The position numbers and the translations under genes are program-made. Of a stretch of 64,000 bases of DNA, positions 51,731-60,857 are shown in pieces. Origin of the DNA: Streptomyces sp. CB03234 (lineage in GTDB: Bacteria > Actinomycetota > Actinomycetes > Streptomycetales > Streptomycetaceae); the NCBI RefSeq assembly GCF_001905885.1, contig NZ_LIYH01000003.1:124001-188000 (forward strand). Direction: 5' to 3'. Below the pieces are notes generated by a model, which saw only the letters and a list, made by a program, of their open reading frames with translations, was not told the DNA's origin and made no database searches. Within the stretch, counting starts at the first letter, position 1; every line of letters starts with the position of its first letter.

Positions 51731-51795
51731 ACACCACGACGCGGCCCGAGGACGACCTCCCCCACCCCACCATCCATCCACAAGGAGGGGCACCC

Positions 51796-52611
51796 ATGAG
51801 ACGCACCACACGACCCGTACGCCCGGCCCGGACCTGGATCGTCGCAGCGGTGATGGCGATCGGCACGCTCCTGGCCACCGGCCCCGGCACGGCGACGGCC
51901 ATCGACGGCCCCACCGACCTGCCGCCGGCCCTGGAACCGCTCCGGGAGGAACTCGCCGACAACGACCTCGTCCGGGAGCCGGACACCGGCATCACGTGGC
52001 TCCGCTTCACCGGCGCCCCCGCCAACCTCGGCTCCGGCGCCCTGCACGTCGTCGGACGCCGCACCAAGGAGGAGGCGGCTACGGCCACCCCCGGCAACAA
52101 CGTGATACCGGCGTACCAGCGGATCTCCCGCTCCGACGGCTCCTCGTACGAGGTGCCCGTCGGCCTGATGACCTACCACGACGAACACAAGCACTTCCAC
52201 ATGGACGGCATCTCCCGCTACCGGCTGATCAACGCCGCCGGACAGGTCGTACGGGAGTCGCCCAAGGTCGCCTTCTGCCTGGTCGACCTGAAGATCGCGG
52301 ACTCGACGCTCCCCGGCTTCAACGTCAACCCCACGTACAACTCCTGCTCGCACAACGCCAACGCCACCAGCCTGACGATGGGCATCTCCGTCGGATGGGC
52401 CGACGTCTACGCCAAGGAACTCGCCGGGCAGTCCTTCGACGTCAGCGAACTGATGAACCTCCCGCCGCAGCAGTACACGCTGGAGATGACGACGAACCCG
52501 CTGGGCCTCCTGCACGAGACCAACCGCACCAACCCGAAGAGCACATCGGTGACCGTGACGATCGGTCAGGGAGTGCCCGTCGGCGTCGGCGGCCCCCGTC
52601 CGGGCGTCTGA
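51796..52611 (+). CDS. Secreted lysyl-oxidase-like protein
   Basis: This 271-residue protein has a Sec/Tat-like signal (MRRTTRPVRPARTWIVAAVM then LLATGPGTATA) and a domain with the lysyl oxidase copper-site pattern YHDEHKHFHMDGISRYRL and a downstream Cys-bearing FCLVDLKIAD. Bacterial relatives may oxidise amines or cross-link surface proteins; whether the quinone cofactor residues are present is unclear. ATG 51796 follows AAGGAGGGG, stronger than ATG 51727 at the permease stop. It is 66 bases after the permease gene and likely co-transcribed. Confidence 0.85.
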   Translation: MRRTTRPVRPARTWIVAAVMAIGTLLATGPGTATAIDGPTDLPPALEPLREELADNDLVREPDTGITWLRFTGAPANLGSGALHVVGRRTKEEAATATPGNNVIPAYQRISRSDGSSYEVPVGLMTYHDEHKHFHMDGISRYRLINAAGQVVRESPKVAFCLVDLKIADSTLPGFNVNPTYNSCSHNANATSLTMGISVGWADVYAKELAGQSFDVSELMNLPPQQYTLEMTTNPLGLLHETNRTNPKSTSVTVTIGQGVPVGVGGPRPGV

Positions 52612-52652
52612 CCGAAGGGGCCGACGGCACCGCACCGCCCATCCCGTCCGGC

Positions 52653-52682
52653 GGGGTGGCAGGAGAGCCTTCCTGCTGCCCC
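52653..52682. terminator. Terminator between lysyl-oxidase-like and macrodomain genes
   Basis: A 12-bp stem with two G-T pairs (52653-52664 with 52671-52682) and loop GAGCCT lies between convergent genes. Confidence 0.65.
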
Positions 52683-52728
52683 GCGCTCCGGCGGGAGGCC
52701 GGGTCGGGCTCAATGACGGTGGCCGTCC

Positions 52729-53397
52729 TCATGCCCCGGCGCGTCGTCGCTGGTTCTTGGGAGGAACTGCGGGCTCGGGAGACGTACCACCGGCCCCTTC
52801 CTCGGAGGGCGGCTCCTCTTCGGCGGTACCGCTGCCGTGGTCGCTGTCGCGCCCGGTTTCCACGCCGCTGTGGCTGTGCCCGCCGGTGGGCATGTGCACG
52901 TGCTCGGCGAACGCCTCGTACGCACGCTCGTCGAAGAGGACGAACCGGGTTTCCTCGACCGCCGTTTCCGTGGACCGCACGGTCTGCACGGCGATGCGGG
53001 CGGCGTCGTCCATGGGCCAGCGGTAGACGCCCGTGGAGATGGCGGGGAAGGCGACCGTGCGGGCGCCCAGTTCGTCGGCGAGGCGGAGGGACTCGCGGTA
53101 GCAGGAGGCGAGGAGGGCGGAACGGTCCTCCTCCGCGGAGAAGACGGGTCCCACTGTGTGGATCACCCAACGGGCGCTCAGGCGGCCGGCGGTGGTGGCG
53201 ACGGCTCTGCCGGTGGGCAGGCCGCGGCCGTAGTGGGAGGCGCGCAGCGCGCGGCACTCGGCGAGGATGTCGGGGCCGCCGCGCCGGTGGATGGCGCCGT
53301 CGACGCCTCCGCCGCCGAGGAGGGAGGAGTTGGCGGCGTTGACGATGGCGTCGACGTGCTGGTCGGTGATGTCTCCGCGTACGAGGGTGATGTTCAC
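52729..53397 (-). CDS. Macrodomain protein, probable O-acetyl-ADP-ribose/ADP-ribose hydrolase
   Basis: This 222-residue protein has a MacroD-type macrodomain at residues 1-165: [20 protein letters not shown], the ADP-ribose loop [25 protein letters not shown] and [11 protein letters not shown]. It removes ADP-ribose from proteins or hydrolyses O-acetyl-ADP-ribose. The last 60 residues are a hydrophilic His/Glu/Pro-rich tail not typical of the family. The GTG at 53397 overlaps the stop codon of the FAD oxidoreductase gene (GTGA), so the two are coupled. Confidence 0.9.
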   Translation of the reverse strand: MNITLVRGDITDQHVDAIVNAANSSLLGGGGVDGAIHRRGGPDILAECRALRASHYGRGLPTGRAVATTAGRLSARWVIHTVGPVFSAEEDRSALLASCYRESLRLADELGARTVAFPAISTGVYRWPMDDAARIAVQTVRSTETAVEETRFVLFDERAYEAFAEHVHMPTGGHSHSGVETGRDSDHGSGTAEEEPPSEEGAGGTSPEPAVPPKNQRRRAGA

Positions 53398-54815
53398 CGC
53401 CGGGCCTTTCGCAGGTGGCGCCAGACCGCCTTGGCCGCGTTGTGCCCGGACATGCCGTGGACGCCCGGGCCGGGCGGCGTCGCGGAGGAGCAGAGGAAGA
53501 CGGCCGGGTGCGGGGTGTTGTAGGGGAAGAGGGAGAGCCGGGGGCGCAGCAGCAGTTGGAGGCCGGAGGCGGCGCCGCAGGCGATGTCGCCGCCGATGTA
53601 GTTGGCGTTGCGCGCGGCGAGTTGGGGCGGGCCGGCGGTGGCGCGGGCGAGGACGAGGTCGCGGAAGCCGGGGGCGAACCGCTCGATCTGCCGCTCGATC
53701 GCCTCGGTGAGGTCGCCCTCCCAGGCGTGCGGGACGTGGCCGTAGGCCCAGAAGACGTGCTTGCCCTCGGGGGCGCGGGACGGGTCGACGAGGCTGGGCT
53801 GGGCGGTGATCAGGAACGGGGTGCGGGGGGCCGTGCCGCCGGACGCCTGGTTCAGCGCGGTGCCGATCTCTCGGCTGCTGGGGCCGACTTGGACCGTGCC
53901 GGCGCGCCGGGGCTCGGCGGCGGTCCAGGGGACGGGGCCGTCCAGCGCGTAATCGATCTTGTAGACGGAGGCGCCGTAGCGGTAGCGGTCGTAGAACCGG
54001 CCGAAGCCGGCGATACGGGCCAGCGCGGTCGGTGAGGTGTCGAAGACGTACGCGCGCGCCGGGGGCAGGTCGTCCAGGCGCTTGACCTCGTACCCGGTGT
54101 GGACGATGCCGCCGAGGTCCTTCACGTACGCGGCCAGGGCGTCGGAGACCGACTGGGAGCCGCCGCGCGGGAGCGGCCAGCCGCCGGCGTGCGCGGCGAG
54201 CGCGAAGACGAGCCCGATCGCGCCGGTGGCGAGGCCGCCGAGCGGGGCGATGACATGGGCGACGAGCCCGGCGAACAGGGCGCGGGCCCGGTCGTCGCGG
54301 AAGCGGCGCGTCAGCCAGGTGGAGGGCGGCAGGCCGTCGATGCCGAACCGGGCGAGGGTGACCGGGTCGCGCGGGAGGGCGGTCAGCGGCAGGGACATGA
54401 AGTCGCGGGCGAGGGTGTCCCACTTGCCGAGGTACGGCGCGACGAGGCGGCGGTACGTGCCGGCGTCCCGGGGCCCGAAGGAGGCGGCGGTCTCGGAGAC
54501 GGACCGGGACAGCACGGCGGCCGTGCCGTCGTCGAAGGGGTGCGCCATGGGCAGCTCGGGGTGCAGCCACTGCAGCCCGTACCGGTCCAGCGGCATGGCC
54601 TTGAAGGCGGGTGAGCCGACGCCCAGCGGGTGTACGGCGGAGCACGGGTCGTGCCGGAAGCCGGGCAGCGTGAGCTCCTCGGTCCTGGCTCCGCCGCCGA
54701 CCGTGTCGAGAGCCTCGAACACGGCGACGGAGAACCCGCGGCGGGCCAGTTCGGCGGCGGCGGTCAGTCCGTTGGGCCCCGCCCCCACGACGACGGCATC
54801 GAGCATCGACGGCAC
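53394..54815 (-). CDS. Phytoene-desaturase-like FAD/NAD(P)-dependent oxidoreductase
   Basis: The 473-residue flavoprotein begins with the dinucleotide motif [21 protein letters not shown] and the following [16 protein letters not shown], typical of the phytoene desaturase/CrtI-like superfamily. The C-terminus has the FAD-contacting [17 protein letters not shown]. Substrate is unknown; no carotenoid genes are nearby. The GTG at 54815 follows GAAGGAG. Translation is coupled to the macrodomain gene. Confidence 0.88.
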   Translation of the reverse strand: MPSMLDAVVVGAGPNGLTAAAELARRGFSVAVFEALDTVGGGARTEELTLPGFRHDPCSAVHPLGVGSPAFKAMPLDRYGLQWLHPELPMAHPFDDGTAAVLSRSVSETAASFGPRDAGTYRRLVAPYLGKWDTLARDFMSLPLTALPRDPVTLARFGIDGLPPSTWLTRRFRDDRARALFAGLVAHVIAPLGGLATGAIGLVFALAAHAGGWPLPRGGSQSVSDALAAYVKDLGGIVHTGYEVKRLDDLPPARAYVFDTSPTALARIAGFGRFYDRYRYGASVYKIDYALDGPVPWTAAEPRRAGTVQVGPSSREIGTALNQASGGTAPRTPFLITAQPSLVDPSRAPEGKHVFWAYGHVPHAWEGDLTEAIERQIERFAPGFRDLVLARATAGPPQLAARNANYIGGDIACGAASGLQLLLRPRLSLFPYNTPHPAVFLCSSATPPGPGVHGMSGHNAAKAVWRHLRKARR

Positions 54816-54936
54816 GTTGGGACTCCTTCGTCAGCCGATGGCCAAGGTATCTCAGGATATTGGGCCGGTGGGCGGCCCCTGGCGGCGGGAGGTCACCGGC
54901 GTGCGGGCCTGGCCGCGCCGCGCGTCCGGAAACCGC

Positions 54937-55782
54937 CTACCGGGCGGCCAGCAGCGTGCGTATGCGCTCCGCCGTGGCCCGGTCACGGGCAGCGGTGAAG
55001 GGCAGTGCGTTGGCACCCGTGACACGGAACGGGGCGCCCGTCAGGGTGGCGTGGACGCCGCCCGCCTCCTCGACCAGGAGCAGACCGGCCGCGTGGTCCC
55101 AGGCGTACTCCCAGGAGAAGGCGACCGCGTCCAGGTCGCCCCGGGCCACGCCCAGGTACTCCAGGCCGGCCGAGCCGCACGGGCGGGCGTGGACGCCCTC
55201 GGTGTCGAGGCCGAGGAGCGCCGCCTTCTGCTCCGGGGTGGTGTAGTCGGGGTGGGACATGGCGACCTCCAGCACCGCGCCCGGTACGGGCGCCCCGGAC
55301 CGGATCTCCGCGCCGTTCAGCCGCGCGCCGCGTCCGCGCACCGCCACGGCCATCTCGTCCAGCGCCGGAGCGTACGTCCACGAGGCCAGGACCTCGCCGC
55401 GCACCGCCAGCGCGACGAGCGTGCAGAACCCGGGGCTGCCGTGTGCGAAGTGCCAGGTGCCGTCGACGGGGTCGACGATCCACACCGGCGCGTCGCCCTT
55501 CAGCGCCTCGTACACCGCCGGGTCGGCGTGCACGGCCTCCTCGCCGACCACCACCGAGCCGGGCAGCAGCTCGGTGAGCGAGGCGGTGAGGTGGGCCTCG
55601 GCGGCCCGGTCGGCGACCGTCACCAGATCGTGCGGCCCGCTCTTCTCGACGACCTCGTGCGCGGCGAGCTGCCGCCAGCGCGGCACGATCTCGGCGGCGG
55701 CCGCCGTGCGCACCGCCTCCTCGACCGCGCAGGACGCCGCGGGGGACAAGGACCCGGAACCGTCGAGAAGCTCATCGATCAT
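54937..55782 (-). CDS. Inositol monophosphatase family protein
   Basis: This 281-residue Mg-dependent phosphatase shows the family metal-site motifs VVVGEEAVHAD, WIVDPVDGTWHFAHG and YAWDHAAGLLLVEEAGG. Members hydrolyse inositol phosphate, histidinol phosphate, fructose bisphosphate or PAP; the second metal motif reads DGTWHFAHG rather than DGTxNF, which may shift specificity. The ATG at 55782 is chosen from the family start. Confidence 0.9.
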   Translation of the reverse strand: MIDELLDGSGSLSPAASCAVEEAVRTAAAAEIVPRWRQLAAHEVVEKSGPHDLVTVADRAAEAHLTASLTELLPGSVVVGEEAVHADPAVYEALKGDAPVWIVDPVDGTWHFAHGSPGFCTLVALAVRGEVLASWTYAPALDEMAVAVRGRGARLNGAEIRSGAPVPGAVLEVAMSHPDYTTPEQKAALLGLDTEGVHARPCGSAGLEYLGVARGDLDAVAFSWEYAWDHAAGLLLVEEAGGVHATLTGAPFRVTGANALPFTAARDRATAERIRTLLAAR

Positions 55783-55823
55783 GTGTCCAGCTAAGCACGG
55801 CCCACTGACATCGCGTGGGCGGG

Positions 55824-57761
55824 TCAGCGCCCGACCGCGTACCCCTGCATCCCTCGCGGGTTCGCCGCCGCCGACAGGATCCCGGTGCGCGGATCCCGGG
55901 CCACCGCGCACAGCCGCCCTTCCGACCAGGGGCCGCCGACCGTGACGTCGTGTCCGCGGCGGCGCAGGTCCTCGACGACGGCCGGGTCCGTCCGGGACTC
56001 GACGGTGAGCCCGCCCGGCCGCATGCCGCGCGGGTGGAAGGAGCCGGGGAAGCCGTCGTTGTGCCAGTTCGGCGCGTCGATCGCGGCCTGGAGGTCCAGT
56101 CCGCCGTGCGTGACGGCGAGGAAGAAGTGCAGCGCCCACTGGTCCTGCTGGTCGCCGCCCGGCGTCCCGAACGCCATGACGGCGACCCCCTCGCGCAACG
56201 CCAGGGACGGCGTGAGCGTGGTGCGGGGGCGGCGGCCGGGCGTCAGGGAGTTCGGCAGGCCGGGGTCCAGCCACGCCATCTGGAGCCGGGTGCCGAGCGG
56301 GAAGCCCAGTTCGGGCACGACCGGGTTGGACTGGAGCCAGCCGCCGCTGGGCGTGGCCGCGACCATGTTGCCCCACCGGTCGACGACGTCGAGGTGACAG
56401 GTGTCGCCCCGGGTGGCGCCGTCGCGCCGGACGGCCGGCTCTCCGGCCGGCGGGACGTCGAGGGCGACCGTCGGCCCGCCCGCCGGCGGGACGTCGAGGG
56501 CGACCGCGGGCCCGTCGGCCGGCGGGACGTCGAGGGCGACCGCGGGCCCGTCGGCCGGCGGGGCCTGGCCGGCGACGGTCGGCTCGCCGGCCCCGGCCGC
56601 CACCGGAACGGCCGGGGCGCCGAAGCCGGGCCGGCCCTCGGCGACGGCGACGGCGTGGGCGCTCAGGCGCGGCGTACGGCCGCCGGGGCTGCCGGGGCGC
56701 AGCTCGTAGGAGGCCTTCTTTCCGACCAGTGCGCGCCGTTCGGCGTTGTACGGGGCGGAGAGCAGGGTGTCGAGCGGGACGTCGGCGGCGTCCCCGTACC
56801 AGGCCTCGCGGTCCGCCATGGCCAGCTTGCAGCCCTCGACGAGCAGGTGGACGTAGTCGGCGGAGCCGTACGGGGGCAGGCGGCCGGGCAGCAGGGCGAG
56901 TTGCTGGAGGAACACGGGGCCCTGGCTCCAGCCGCCCGCCTTGCACACGGTCCAGCCGTTCCAGTCGTACGTGACCGGGTCCTCGTACGTCGCGGACCAG
57001 CCCGCCAGGTCGGCGGCGGTCAGGGTGCCGGTGTGGTGGGCGCCGCTGGTGTCCATGGTGGGGCGCCCCGCCTGGCGTACGAGCGCCTCGGCGATGAAGC
57101 CCTGCCGCCAGATCCGCCGGGCCTCCTCGATCTGGCCGGTCCGGTCGTCACCGGCCGCGACGGTCGCCTCGTCGATGAGGCGGCGCCAGGTACGGGCGAG
57201 GGCGGGGTTGCGGAACAGCCGCCCGGGGGCGGGGGGCCGGCCGCCCGGGAGGTAGACGTCGGCGGAGGAGGTCCACTCGTTCTCGAAGAGCGCGCGTACG
57301 GTCTCCACCGTGGCGCCGACCCGCTCCACGGGCGCGTGCCCGGCCTCCGCGTACTCGATGGCGTACCGCAGGACCTGGGCGAGGGACCTGGTGCCGTGGT
57401 CGCGCAGCAGGAGCATCCACGCGTCGAACGCGCCGGGCACGGCGGCGGCCAGCGGCCCTGTGCCGGGCACCAGGCCGAGGCCGAGGGAGCGGTAGTGCTC
57501 GATGGTCGCGCCGGCCGGGGCGGGGCCCTGGCCGCACAGCACCCGCACCTCGCCGCCGGCGGGCGCGAGGATGACCGGCACCTCTCCGGCGGGGCCGTTG
57601 AGGTGCGGCTCCACGACGTGCAGGACGAACCCGGCGGCGACGGCGGCGTCGAAGGCGTTGCCGCCGTCCTCCAGGACGGCCATGGCCGACTGGGAGGCCA
57701 GCCAGTGGGTGGAGGACACCATCCCGAAGGTGCCCTGGAGGGTCGGTCGGGTGGTGAACAT
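55824..57761 (-). CDS. Gamma-glutamyltransferase family protein with internal repeat
   Basis: The 645-residue proenzyme belongs to the GGT Ntn-hydrolase family. N-terminal GMVSSTHWLASQSAMAVLED and GGNAFDAAVAAGFVLHVVEP are typical; the autoprocessing site with the nucleophile Thr is GDTCHLDVVDRWGN. It lacks an obvious signal peptide and resembles the cephalosporin-acylase-like cytoplasmic branch. Directly before the cleavage site lies a proline-rich insertion of repeated PPADGPAVALDV units encoded by a 36-bp tandem repeat. ATG 57761 is preceded by GAGG at a long spacing. Confidence 0.88.
   Translation of the reverse strand: MFTTRPTLQGTFGMVSSTHWLASQSAMAVLEDGGNAFDAAVAAGFVLHVVEPHLNGPAGEVPVILAPAGGEVRVLCGQGPAPAGATIEHYRSLGLGLVPGTGPLAAAVPGAFDAWMLLLRDHGTRSLAQVLRYAIEYAEAGHAPVERVGATVETVRALFENEWTSSADVYLPGGRPPAPGRLFRNPALARTWRRLIDEATVAAGDDRTGQIEEARRIWRQGFIAEALVRQAGRPTMDTSGAHHTGTLTAADLAGWSATYEDPVTYDWNGWTVCKAGGWSQGPVFLQQLALLPGRLPPYGSADYVHLLVEGCKLAMADREAWYGDAADVPLDTLLSAPYNAERRALVGKKASYELRPGSPGGRTPRLSAHAVAVAEGRPGFGAPAVPVAAGAGEPTVAGQAPPADGPAVALDVPPADGPAVALDVPPAGGPTVALDVPPAGEPAVRRDGATRGDTCHLDVVDRWGNMVAATPSGGWLQSNPVVPELGFPLGTRLQMAWLDPGLPNSLTPGRRPRTTLTPSLALREGVAVMAFGTPGGDQQDQWALHFFLAVTHGGLDLQAAIDAPNWHNDGFPGSFHPRGMRPGGLTVESRTDPAVVEDLRRRGHDVTVGGPWSEGRLCAVARDPRTGILSAAANPRGMQGYAVGR
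56445..56575. repeat. 36-bp minisatellite inside the GGT-family gene
   Basis: About 3.6 copies of a 36-bp unit (core GGCCGGCGGGACGTCGAGGG), starting near 56445, 56481, 56517 and 56553, keep the reading frame and encode 12-residue proline-rich repeats immediately before the predicted autocleavage Thr. Confidence 0.88.
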
Positions 57762-57834
57762 ACGGCCTGTCACCTCACTGTGCGGCCTCGGGGAATGGGA
57801 CGTCCGTGATCGGCGGGCGGGCCGTCGACCGCGT

Positions 57835-58182
57835 TCAGGAGGCGGCCGACGGGTTCGAGCCCGCGCGCGAGCGGCGCAGTTCCTCGTTGAGGCGCTGGGC
57901 TTCTTCGAGCTGGTCCTCAAGGATGATGATGCGGCAGGCGGCGTCGACCGGGGTGCCCTGGTCGACGAGTTCGCGGGCACGGACAGCGATGCGCAGCTGG
58001 TAGCGGGAGTAGCGGCGGTGGCCGCCCTCGGACCGCAGCGGGGTGATGAGCCGGGCGTCGCCCAGGGCGCGGAGGAACGCGGGCGTGGTGCCGGTCAGTT
58101 CCGCGGCGCGGCCCATGGTGTAGGCGGGGTAGTCGTCGTCATCGAGCTTGTCGGCGGCGTTCTGTGGGGTCTCTCGGGTCAC
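57835..58182 (-). CDS. MerR-like helix-turn-helix protein
   Basis: This 115-residue protein has a MerR-type winged helix ([41 protein letters not shown]) followed by a helix [20 protein letters not shown] and a basic tail, with no effector domain. The GTG at 58182 follows AGAGG. It is divergent from cspA; similar small MerR proteins lie near cold-shock genes in Streptomyces, as I recall. Its own leader contains a strong hairpin 29 bases upstream of the start. Confidence 0.85.
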   Translation of the reverse strand: MTRETPQNAADKLDDDDYPAYTMGRAAELTGTTPAFLRALGDARLITPLRSEGGHRRYSRYQLRIAVRARELVDQGTPVDAACRIIILEDQLEEAQRLNEELRRSRAGSNPSAAS

Positions 58183-58210
58183 TGGCACCTCTTCGTGGGG
58201 ACGCAATCGA

Positions 58211-58242
58211 GGGGCCCTGGTGCCGTACGACACCAGGGCCCC
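58211..58242 (-). promoter_or_regulatory. Hairpin in the leader of the merR-like gene
   Basis: A perfect 12-bp stem (58211-58222 with 58231-58242; GGGGCCCTGGTG) and an 8-base loop lie 29 bases upstream of the GTG start. With no gene ending here, it is more likely an attenuator, leader stabiliser or protein site than a simple terminator. Confidence 0.5.
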
Positions 58243-58561
58243 GAGGGGTTTCAACACCATCTACCGGCGCTGGGCGCCGTTCTGCGGTTCCGCGTGTCCG
58301 CCCCGGAGGGCGACCGATGCGGGGATCGTCGATGCGTGACCGGGGACCACCTTCCAATCCGGGGCCTGCGAGTCCCGGGCGGCTGCGTCCTCGCCCGGGC
58401 GATCCTGATGGCGTCTGCTCCTCTCTCGAGCTTCTGGCTACGAGGTGAACCCTAGCCCCGGCATCCACCAATGTCTACAGCGGCGGGTGCAGATTTCCCT
58501 CTTCCTTGACGGCAGGATCGAAGAGGCGGGGCTCATGGACCCCGCCGGACCGCGGGCTGAC

Positions 58562-58599
58562 CCCGGGCCGGCCCGGGAGCTGGACCCGGGTCCAGCTCC
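58562..58599. repeat. Two overlapping perfect palindromes
   Basis: CCCGGGCCGGCCCGGG (58562-58577) overlaps a 24-base perfect palindrome (58576-58599, arms GGAGCTGGACCC and GGGTCCAGCTCC). They are flanked by further GGGTC/GACCC repeats from about 58535 to 58615. Purpose unknown. Confidence 0.75.
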
Positions 58600-58856
58600 G
58601 GGTCGGGCCCTCGTCCGGCCTGGAGGTGACACCCGGCCGATGGTGAATATCTACCCCGGCAACTGCAGAATTTCTGGACCGTTTTTCGAATGCGGGAAAG
58701 CATCCGTGCACGGCTGCCCGTTCCGTGCTACTGTCGATTTCAGTTGCAGTTGTGGTTCCCAAAGACTTCAAGTGCCCTCACCGGTCCAAGTACCGACGAG
58801 AGCACTTTTGTATTTCCGGTGATATTTTCCGGACGGGGCGATCATCGCGGCGACTC

Positions 58857-58879
58857 GGGGTTCGCACAGTGCGAACCCC
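58857..58879 (+). promoter_or_regulatory. Hairpin in the cspA leader
   Basis: GGGGTTCGCA-CAG-TGCGAACCCC forms a 10-bp stem ending 13 bases before the cspA Shine-Dalgarno GAAGGAG. It is a candidate temperature-responsive element. Confidence 0.6.
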
Positions 58880-58906
58880 TGGGCACTGCCCCGAAGGAGA
58901 TATGAC

Positions 58907-59110
58907 ATGGCTACTGGCACCGTGAAGTGGTTCAACGCGGAAAAGGGTTTCGGCTTCATCGAGCAGGACGGTGGCGGCCCCGACGTCTTCGCCCACTACT
59001 CGAACATCGCCTCGTCCGGCTTCCGTGAGCTGCAGGAAGGCCAGAAGGTGTCCTTCGACATCGCGCAGGGCCAGAAGGGCCCGACGGCCGAGAACATCGT
59101 CTCCGTCTGA
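58907..59110 (+). CDS. cspA: Cold-shock protein (CspA family)
   Basis: This 67-residue single OB-fold protein binds single-stranded RNA and DNA and acts as an RNA chaperone. RNP1 ([11 protein letters not shown]) and RNP2 (VFAHYS) motifs are intact and the start [13 protein letters not shown] is typical. The ATG at 58907 follows GAAGGAG at optimal spacing. It has a long structured leader and a strong intrinsic terminator, so it is monocistronic; the DEAD-box helicase gene follows. Confidence 0.96.
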   Translation: MATGTVKWFNAEKGFGFIEQDGGGPDVFAHYSNIASSGFRELQEGQKVSFDIAQGQKGPTAENIVSV

Positions 59111-59130
59111 CGCGACGCGTACCACCACGT

Positions 59131-59176
59131 AGCTGGGGCCCGCACCTTGGGTGCGGGCCCCAGCTCGTTGCTTTTT
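59131..59176 (+). terminator. Intrinsic terminator of cspA
   Basis: A perfect 16-bp stem (59131-59146 with 59150-59165), a TTG loop, and a CTTTTT tract ending at 59176: the clearest rho-independent terminator of the window. Confidence 0.93.
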
Positions 59177-59318
59177 CCCGAGCGCCCCACCCGCCCTGTG
59201 GTCACAGGCCCGCGGCCCGCCGCTCACCCCGCACCGGCACGCTGAATTCGGCCTGGCCGGTCCGTCTCATTTCTTCGGCTCGATCTTGCGATTCTCCCCG
59301 CGGCTGCGCCGCTGGAAA

Positions 59319-59347
59319 TTTCCTCGATACGTGCCGCATCGAGGAAG
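59319..59347 (+). promoter_or_regulatory. Hairpin masking the helicase Shine-Dalgarno
   Basis: TTTCCTCGAT (59319-59328) pairs with ATCGAGGAAG (59338-59347), nine Watson-Crick pairs plus a T-G pair, loop of 9. The right arm contains the Shine-Dalgarno GAGGAAGG of the helicase gene, so folding would block translation. Confidence 0.55.
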
Positions 59348-59354
59348 GTTCCGC

Positions 59355-60857
59355 ATGAACCGCATGTCCCGTTCGAACGACCGTTACTCCCGCAACCGCA
59401 CGGGTGGACCCGCCGCCACGGGCGGAAAGTCCTTCCGCTCCGGCTCCCCGGACCGCTCCGGCGCGCCGAACCGGTCGGGCGGCCCCGGCCGTTTCCGCGG
59501 CCACAGTCGTCCCGCCGCGCCGCAGGGCGAGTTCGCCCTGCCGGTCACCCTCACCCCGGCGCTCCCGCCCGTCGAGACGTTCGCCGGCCTCGACATGCCG
59601 GCGCCCCTGCTCGCGGCGCTCACCGCCGAAGGCATGACCGTACCGTTCCCGATCCAGGCGGCGACCCTGCCGAACACGCTGGCCGGCCGGGACGTCCTGG
59701 GCCGCGGCCGCACCGGCTCCGGCAAGACGCTGGCGTTCGGCCTCGCTCTGCTGGCCCGCACGGCCGGGAAGCGCGCCGAGCCCAAGCAGCCGCTGGCCCT
59801 CGTCCTCGTACCCACCCGGGAACTGGCCCAGCAGGTCACCGACGCGCTCACTCCGTACGCCCGCTCGCTGCGCCTGCGGCTCACCACCGTGGTCGGCGGC
59901 ATGTCGATCGGCCGCCAGGCGGGCTCCCTGCGCTCCGGGGCCGAGGTCGTCGTCGCGACACCCGGCCGGCTCAAGGACCTGATCGACCGTGGCGCCTGCC
60001 GGCTGGACCAGGTCGACATCACCGTCCTGGACGAGGCCGACCAGATGGCCGACATGGGCTTCATGCCCCAGGTCACCGCACTGCTCGACCAGGTACGCAC
60101 CGGAGGCCAGCGGATGCTGTTCTCCGCCACCCTGGACCGCAACGTCGACCTGCTCGTCCGCCGCTACCTCCACGACCCGGTGGTCCACTCCGTGGACCCC
60201 TCGGCGGGGGCCGTCACCACGATGGAGCACCACCTGCTCCATGTGCACGGCGCCGACAAGCACGCCACCGTCACGGAGATCGCCGCGCGCGACGGCCGGG
60301 TGATCATGTTCCTCGACACCAAGCACGCCGTGGACCGGCTCACCAAGGACCTCCTGGCCATCGGGGTACGCGCGTCCGCCCTGCACGGCGGAAAGTCGCA
60401 GCCCCAACGCACCCGTACGCTGGCCCAGTTCAAGACCGGGCACGTCACGGTGCTGGTGGCGACCAACGTCGCGGCACGCGGCATCCACGTCGACAACCTC
60501 GACCTCGTCGTGAACGTCGACCCGCCGACCGACCACAAGGACTACCTGCACCGCGGTGGCCGCACCGCCCGCGCGGGCGAGTCCGGCAGCGTGGTCACCC
60601 TGGTGCTGCCCAACCAGCGCCGCACCATGAGCCGCTTGATGGCCGATGCGGGGATCACCCCGCAGGCCACCCAGGTCCGCTCCGGCGAGGCGGAACTGAG
60701 CCGCATCACCGGGGCCCAGACCCCTCCCGGCGTCCCCGTCACCATCACGGCGCCGGTCGTGGAGCGGGCCAAGGGCGGCGGCGCTTCTGCCGCCGGCCGC
60801 CGCAGCCGCCCGGGCCGGGCGCGCCGCCGTCCGGTGCGCAACGGCACGGCCGCGTAA
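59355..60857 (+). CDS. DEAD-box RNA helicase
   Basis: The 500-residue helicase has a basic Arg/Gly/Ser-rich N-terminus (about 60 residues), RecA-like domain 1 with Q motif (PFPIQAATLP), motif I RGRTGSGKT, Ia PTRELAQQ, Ib TPGRL, II VLDEADQM and III SAT, and domain 2 with TNVAARGIHVDNLDLVV and HRGGRTARAGE; the C-terminal tail is again basic. It unwinds RNA, probably in ribosome biogenesis or decay at low temperature, given cspA upstream. ATG 59355 follows GAGGAAGG. The last codons and stop are the first copy of the GGCCGCGTAA array. Confidence 0.94.
   Translation: MNRMSRSNDRYSRNRTGGPAATGGKSFRSGSPDRSGAPNRSGGPGRFRGHSRPAAPQGEFALPVTLTPALPPVETFAGLDMPAPLLAALTAEGMTVPFPIQAATLPNTLAGRDVLGRGRTGSGKTLAFGLALLARTAGKRAEPKQPLALVLVPTRELAQQVTDALTPYARSLRLRLTTVVGGMSIGRQAGSLRSGAEVVVATPGRLKDLIDRGACRLDQVDITVLDEADQMADMGFMPQVTALLDQVRTGGQRMLFSATLDRNVDLLVRRYLHDPVVHSVDPSAGAVTTMEHHLLHVHGADKHATVTEIAARDGRVIMFLDTKHAVDRLTKDLLAIGVRASALHGGKSQPQRTRTLAQFKTGHVTVLVATNVAARGIHVDNLDLVVNVDPPTDHKDYLHRGGRTARAGESGSVVTLVLPNQRRTMSRLMADAGITPQATQVRSGEAELSRITGAQTPPGVPVTITAPVVERAKGGGASAAGRRSRPGRARRRPVRNGTAA

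Larger units (their letters stand above)
58183..58906. other. Long intergenic region between merR-like gene and cspA
   Basis: These 724 bases hold no supported gene. From left to right they contain a 12-bp hairpin (58211-58242), a block of GC-rich palindromes (58562-58599), an AT-richer stretch with TACTGT at about 58730 that may be the cspA promoter -10, and a structured cspA leader. Confidence 0.6.
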
